A stretch of 9,299 nucleotides of DNA from Candidatus Latescibacterota bacterium. GTDB taxonomy: Bacteria > Blakebacterota > Blakebacteria > Blakebacterales > Blakebacteraceae. The DNA lies in the NCBI GenBank assembly GCA_023135015.1, contig JAGLTZ010000188.1, forward strand, positions 1-9,299, written 5' to 3'. Below, piece by piece: positions 6,090 through 9,299 of this stretch. The translations under genes were made by a program, and so were the position numbers. The notes beneath the pieces are model-generated. The model saw nothing but the letters and a program-made list of their open reading frames with translations. It was not told the origin of the DNA and ran no database searches. Every line of letters starts with the position of its first letter. Position 1 is the stretch's first letter.

Positions 6090-7584
6090 AAGCCAGAGCT
6101 ACGAATGTTCTGACGCCGTATCCTGTAGGTCCGGAACCGATCCAGGCGGTGGCCTCCTTGCGCCACTCCATTCCAGCGATATCGAGGTGTGCCCACGGGG
6201 TGTTCCCGGCGAATTTCTCCAGCAGCTTGGCTGCCGTAATCGCTCCCGGTGAGTCCTTACCTGTGTTGCGCACGTCTGCGATGTCCGATTTGACCAGCTC
6301 GTTATATTCACGGTCCATCGGCAGTGGCCAGGCCTTCTCGCCGTGTGCTGCGGCTGTCTCACGGACCGTCTTCACCCATTCATCATCGTTGCCCATCAGT
6401 CCTGCGTATACATGCCCGAGTGCGACCACGCACGCCCCTGTAAGGGTCGCGACATCCACAATCGCCGCCGGTTTCTGCTCCAGGGCGTAGGCCAGGCCGT
6501 CGGCCAGTATCAATCGTCCCTCCGCGTCGGTATTCAGTACCTCGATGGTTTTTCCGGAATATGTCTTGATGACGTCACCCGGTTTGACGGCCCTTCCCGA
6601 AGGCATGTTCTCGCAGGCCGGTACGATGCCTATCACCGGACGGGAAGGTTTCAGGTGCCCGATCGCGGCCATCGCGCCGATCACGGCGGCTGCTCCGGCC
6701 ATATCCGCTTTCATTTCCTCCATATTCGCTACGGGTTTGAGCGATATACCCCCGGAGTCGAATGTTATCCCTTTACCGACAAGAGCCAGCGGAGGCTTCT
6801 TCCTTTTCCTCTCACCCTCCGGTCTGTACCGCATGACGATGAAGCGGGGGGGGTTCGAACTCCCGCCACTGACTGCCAGGACGCCTCCGAATCCCCGATC
6901 GCGGAGTTGTTTCTCGTTCAGAACTGTCACGGAGACACCCGCCGGGCGGCAGGCTCTCCTGGCCTCGGCTGCCAGAACCACCGGTGTCATCAGGTTGCTC
7001 GGGGTATTCACCAGCCGCCTGACCAGGATCATGCCGTCGGCCACCACTTCTCCCCTTCTTGCTGCATCGCGCATCGATTGCGTGATTGGACCGGGGCAGA
7101 GCAGTATGAGCCGTGTGTACTCCCCGCGGTAGGGATCCTTCTTCTTTGTTTTCTGCTCTGTTTTGTATGCATCGATGTCGCCCGGTCCGATTAAAAAACC
7201 CTCGACGCATGCCTGGATTCCTGCCGAGTCGGTTACTTCCCCGGGCAGGGCCACCGCAACCGTTTTCATTCCCTGCTTCCGCAATCTGCGCGATGCCATA
7301 CCACCCAGGCGCCTGCATGTCTCTTGTGAGTACTCCTCCTTCTTGCCCAGACCCGCGATGAGCAGTCTGCGAACTCCTAGGCCTTGTGGGCGGTGGAGCA
7401 GCAGCAGTTCACCCTCCTTGGCCGAGAACTCCGGGCCGGCCATCGCGTCTGAAACCAACCCCCCGGTGATGGAGTCGAGCTCCCGGAGATGCGGCGTGTC
7501 TACTGCTGCTGGCTCGAATACTCCCACTGCCAGCGCATCGTCTTTGCAGGTTGCGGGCGTGGTGCGGGATAAGGTGATCTTCAT
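6070..7584 (-). CDS. pepA: Leucyl aminopeptidase, M17 family (cytosol aminopeptidase)
   Basis: This 504-residue protein has the normal length for PepA, which removes N-terminal residues from peptides in the cytoplasm, usually as a hexamer with two metal ions per subunit. The N-terminal domain (about 1-170) is the variable macro-like part. The catalytic domain shows VGKGITFDSGG (269-279), MKADMAGAAAV (291-301) and the family signature NTDAEGRL (351-358). The expected metal ligands K271, D276, D294, D353 and E355, and the catalytic K283 and R357, are all present, so the enzyme should be active. The ATG start at 7584 has GGAG (complement of 7592-7595) seven bases upstream. A lysine-rich insert near 141-150 (KTEQKTKKKD) is the only oddity. 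In some bacteria PepA also binds DNA; nothing here shows that. The last 20 bases overlap the convergent pcnB. Confidence 0.97.
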   Translation of the reverse strand: MKITLSRTTPATCKDDALAVGVFEPAAVDTPHLRELDSITGGLVSDAMAGPEFSAKEGELLLLHRPQGLGVRRLLIAGLGKKEEYSQETCRRLGGMASRRLRKQGMKTVAVALPGEVTDSAGIQACVEGFLIGPGDIDAYKTEQKTKKKDPYRGEYTRLILLCPGPITQSMRDAARRGEVVADGMILVRRLVNTPSNLMTPVVLAAEARRACRPAGVSVTVLNEKQLRDRGFGGVLAVSGGSSNPPRFIVMRYRPEGERKRKKPPLALVGKGITFDSGGISLKPVANMEEMKADMAGAAAVIGAMAAIGHLKPSRPVIGIVPACENMPSGRAVKPGDVIKTYSGKTIEVLNTDAEGRLILADGLAYALEQKPAAIVDVATLTGACVVALGHVYAGLMGNDDEWVKTVRETAAAHGEKAWPLPMDREYNELVKSDIADVRNTGKDSPGAITAAKLLEKFAGNTPWAHLDIAGMEWRKEATAWIGSGPTGYGVRTFVALAFILKTA

Positions 7585-7634
7585 GCAGCGGCTCCAATCG
7601 TGTGCGATTGGGGACAGTGTGTCGGCAGACTGCT

Positions 7635-7664
7635 ATGATCGTTTAACGGCCTGCGCCGTGTCAA
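7635..7664 (-). promoter_or_regulatory. Candidate sigma-70 promoter of pepA
   Basis: On the minus strand a perfect -35 TTGACA (7664-7659) is followed after 18 bases by GATCAT (7640-7635), matching TATAAT at four of six positions. The expected start near 7628 leaves a leader of about 44 bases before pepA. Confidence 0.4.
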
Positions 7665-7672
7665 TGGTGACA
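7659..7672. promoter_or_regulatory. Palindrome TGTCA-N4-TGACA, possible operator shared by divergent promoters
   Basis: TGTCAATGGTGACA is a perfect 5-bp inverted repeat around a 4-bp centre. Its left arm contains the -35 of the leftward pepA promoter (TTGACA on the minus strand), and its right arm the -35 of the rightward promoter (GTGACA). A dimeric regulator binding here would cover both -35 boxes. The alternative is that the symmetry simply follows from two facing -35 boxes. Confidence 0.4.
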
Positions 7673-7695
7673 GGGACTCCTCAACGGTTTATAAT
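7667..7695 (+). promoter_or_regulatory. Strong candidate sigma-70 promoter of the methyltransferase-dus pair
   Basis: GTGACA (7667-7672, five of six to TTGACA) and a perfect TATAAT (7690-7695) are exactly 17 bases apart. The start of transcription near 7702 would give a leader of about 30 bases to ATG 7732. A weaker copy lies upstream: GGGACA (7611-7616), 17 bases, TATGAT (7634-7639), possibly a second start. Confidence 0.6.
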
Positions 7696-7731
7696 CTCGT
7701 TGCCTTCATACCGTTGTCCATCCTGATAATA

Positions 7732-8679
7732 ATGAGAGGGGTAGGGATCCTGCTAAGAGAGCTGCTGAATAGAAGGTGCCCTTTCTGCGGCGGTGATCGG
7801 GTTGCTAATCGTATGCTCCCCCCTGACCGCCTTGCCCCCGACAGCCTGTCTGTCCAGCTCGTTGCCTGCACTAGTTGCGGTACATTTGAGAGTGTTCCTG
7901 CCGTGTCACTGTCTTCTGGTAAGGAACCTGAGGCGAACTACCTGCCTCACCAGACACCTGGCGGACCACGGGGCTGGCTTGTGACCAGAAGTCAGGAGCG
8001 GAAGGTCGCCCTGATCAGGCCGTGGGTCGGAGCCGGGAAGCTTGTGGATATCGGCTGCGGTTCGGGCGGATTCATGGATGTGTGGCGGAGAATGTATCCC
8101 GGTGACAGGGTGGTGGGTATCGAGTCTTCGCCCCATGCGGTCGAAGAAGCGCGCAACAGGGGTCTGGAGGTGCTGGAGACAGATCTTGGGGCTGCTCTGC
8201 CCGAAGAAGCGCGCGGGGGCGCGCTTTACACGCTGTGGCATGTAATGGAGCATCTGGAGGATCCGGTCTCTGTTCTGAGAAATATCAGGGAAACCATGGC
8301 TGGGGAGGGCAAGATCGTTCTGGTAGTGCCAAATGCCGCCGCAGCGGAACGCTACCTTTTCGGGGCCCATACTGTCGCATGGGATCCGCCCAGACACAGG
8401 TGGCATTTCACACCCGAAGGTCTGACCGGTCTTCTGGGCGTGACCGGCCTGCGTGCCCTCGAAAGGTTCAACCTGGTTAGCGATGACCTGTACGATGCGG
8501 TTGCATCGCTGCAGTGGATACTCTACCCACGCGTCTGGGTGGATCCTGCCTCCGTGAAGGGGCGTCTGGCCACCGGACTTGCACTTGCAGGAGGTGCCCC
8601 CGTGGGGTTGCTTCTGGCCGGCCTGAGTCCGTGGCGGCAGCGTGCAAGCCTGGGAATGGTGCTCGCCAGGGCTGTATAG
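7732..8679 (+). CDS. Class I SAM-dependent methyltransferase with N-terminal zinc ribbon
   Basis: In the 315-residue product, CPFC (16-19) and CTSC (46-49) form a four-cysteine zinc-ribbon-like knuckle. The Rossmann methyltransferase core follows: motif I VDIGCGSGGF (105-114) for S-adenosylmethionine, an acidic residue E131 in VGIES that should hold the ribose hydroxyls, LWHVMEHLEDP (168-178) and VVPN (198-201). PRHRWHF (220-226) is typical of the Methyltransf_23-like group acting on small molecules, lipids, glycans or quinone precursors. The last 50 residues contain a hydrophobic GLALAGGAPVGLLLAGL stretch that might touch or cross a membrane. The substrate cannot be named. ATG 7732 is preferred; TTG 7714 is an in-frame alternative, and neither has a clear Shine-Dalgarno site. 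The dus gene follows after 16 bases and is probably co-transcribed. Confidence 0.88.
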   Translation: MRGVGILLRELLNRRCPFCGGDRVANRMLPPDRLAPDSLSVQLVACTSCGTFESVPAVSLSSGKEPEANYLPHQTPGGPRGWLVTRSQERKVALIRPWVGAGKLVDIGCGSGGFMDVWRRMYPGDRVVGIESSPHAVEEARNRGLEVLETDLGAALPEEARGGALYTLWHVMEHLEDPVSVLRNIRETMAGEGKIVLVVPNAAAAERYLFGAHTVAWDPPRHRWHFTPEGLTGLLGVTGLRALERFNLVSDDLYDAVASLQWILYPRVWVDPASVKGRLATGLALAGGAPVGLLLAGLSPWRQRASLGMVLARAV

Positions 8680-8695
8680 GTATATTTATCCCCCC

Positions 8696-9299
8696 ATGAC
8701 TCTCTCTCTGGACGACATCCGGCTCGGGACACTGTTCCTCTCCCCTATGGCGGGGATCACCGACTCGGTTTTCCGTCGGCTCTGCCGTTCGATGGGTGCC
8801 GATGCCCTTTACACGGGGTTTGTTTCGAGCGACGGTGTAATCAGGGACAACAGGCGCACGCTGCAGATGCTCCGTTTTGATGAGGAGGAGCGTCCGATCG
8901 CCATACAGCTCTTCGGCAGCTCTCCGGAGGTGATCGCACAGGCAGCGTGTCGGGCATGGGAGATGAGGCCTGATTTCATAGATATCAACTTCGGCTGCCC
9001 GGCCAGAAAAGTGACCAGAAAGCTGGCTGGTTGTGCGATTCTGAAAGACCTCGGTATCTACCGCGAAGTTGTATCTGCCGTGGTGGAATCGGTTCCCTGC
9101 CCTGTCACGGTCAAGATACGTGCGGGCTGGGATGGGTCGAACCTCGTATACATGGATGCAGCGCGGATAGCCGCGGAAGAAGGCGCCCGTGCCGTGGCGT
9201 TACACCCGCGGACTTGTGTGCAGGGCTATTCGGGACAGGCCGACTGGAGCATGATCGGCCAACTGGTGAGGGAGAGCCCTGTTCTGGTTATAGGAAGCG
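8696..9299 (+). CDS. dusB: tRNA-dihydrouridine synthase, DusB-like (3' end outside window)
   Basis: The frame runs from ATG 8696 to the right edge (about 201 codons) without a stop. It is the FMN-binding TIM-barrel domain of Dus enzymes, which use NADPH to reduce uridines in tRNA to dihydrouridine. Visible motifs are SPMAGITDSVFR (16-27, FMN phosphate region), QLFGS (71-75), DINFGCPARKV (96-106) with catalytic C101, PVTVKIRAGWD (136-146) with FMN-binding K140, and LHPRT (168-172). DINxGCPAxKV is closest to DusB among the subfamilies I know. Two small oddities: AGCAIL stands where AGSALL is common, and Cys follows HPRT where Arg is usual. The C-terminal RNA-binding helical domain lies outside. 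No clear ribosome site is seen in the 16-base gap after the methyltransferase, so translation may be coupled. Confidence 0.95.
   Translation, partial: MTLSLDDIRLGTLFLSPMAGITDSVFRRLCRSMGADALYTGFVSSDGVIRDNRRTLQMLRFDEEERPIAIQLFGSSPEVIAQAACRAWEMRPDFIDINFGCPARKVTRKLAGCAILKDLGIYREVVSAVVESVPCPVTVKIRAGWDGSNLVYMDAARIAAEEGARAVALHPRTCVQGYSGQADWSMIGQLVRESPVLVIGS

Noticed and set aside
6343..7194. A 283-codon frame opposite pepA
   Set aside because: It is a shadow of a strongly conserved M17 peptidase gene, with composition typical of antisense translation (many Cys, His, Arg) and no domain.

Overview
The window reads as ordinary chromosome from a Gram-negative bacterium with moderately high GC content (an estimate by eye, not a count). 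The evidence for an outer membrane is the large secreted protein at 1170-4109, which ends in a predicted Omp85-type beta-barrel with a C-terminal phenylalanine. Proteins combining a peptidase-MA-like domain, a TolB-like propeller and a barrel are, to my knowledge, mostly met in FCB-group and related uncultivated phyla (for example Gemmatimonadota, Zixibacteria, Latescibacterota). That placement is an inference and is weak. There are no insertion sequences, CRISPR arrays, tRNAs, rRNAs or phage genes that I can see.

Layout. At 1-548 (+) is the C-terminal part of a metallo-beta-lactamase-fold hydrolase resembling RNase Z, cut by the left edge. It converges on rpsT (576-839, -), which starts with TTG behind a perfect AGGAGG. 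A gene-free stretch of about 330 bases (840-1169) holds an AT-rich probable rpsT promoter on one side and several inverted repeats in front of the next gene on the other. At 1170-4109 (+) is the predicted metallopeptidase / beta-propeller / outer-membrane barrel protein, the most unusual gene here. After a 138-base gap comes a poly(A) polymerase I-type nucleotidyltransferase (4248-6089, +) with a long, highly charged, arginine-rich tail. Its 3' end overlaps by 20 bases the end of a convergent leucyl aminopeptidase gene (pepA, 6070-7584, -). A divergent intergenic region (7585-7731) carries a 14-bp palindrome that contains the candidate -35 boxes of both flanking genes. On its right lies a zinc-ribbon SAM-dependent methyltransferase (7732-8679, +), followed 16 bases later by a DusB-type tRNA-dihydrouridine synthase (8696 onward, +), cut by the right edge.

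How they fit together. Several genes concern RNA or translation (RNase Z-like, S20, poly(A) polymerase, Dus), with peptide turnover (PepA) and an envelope protein among them. Apart from the methyltransferase-dus pair there is no obvious operon: neighbours are mostly convergent, divergent or separated by promoter-sized gaps. The best candidates for something poorly described are the peptidase-propeller-barrel protein with its possible structured leader, the disordered tail of the poly(A) polymerase, and the shared divergent promoter palindrome.
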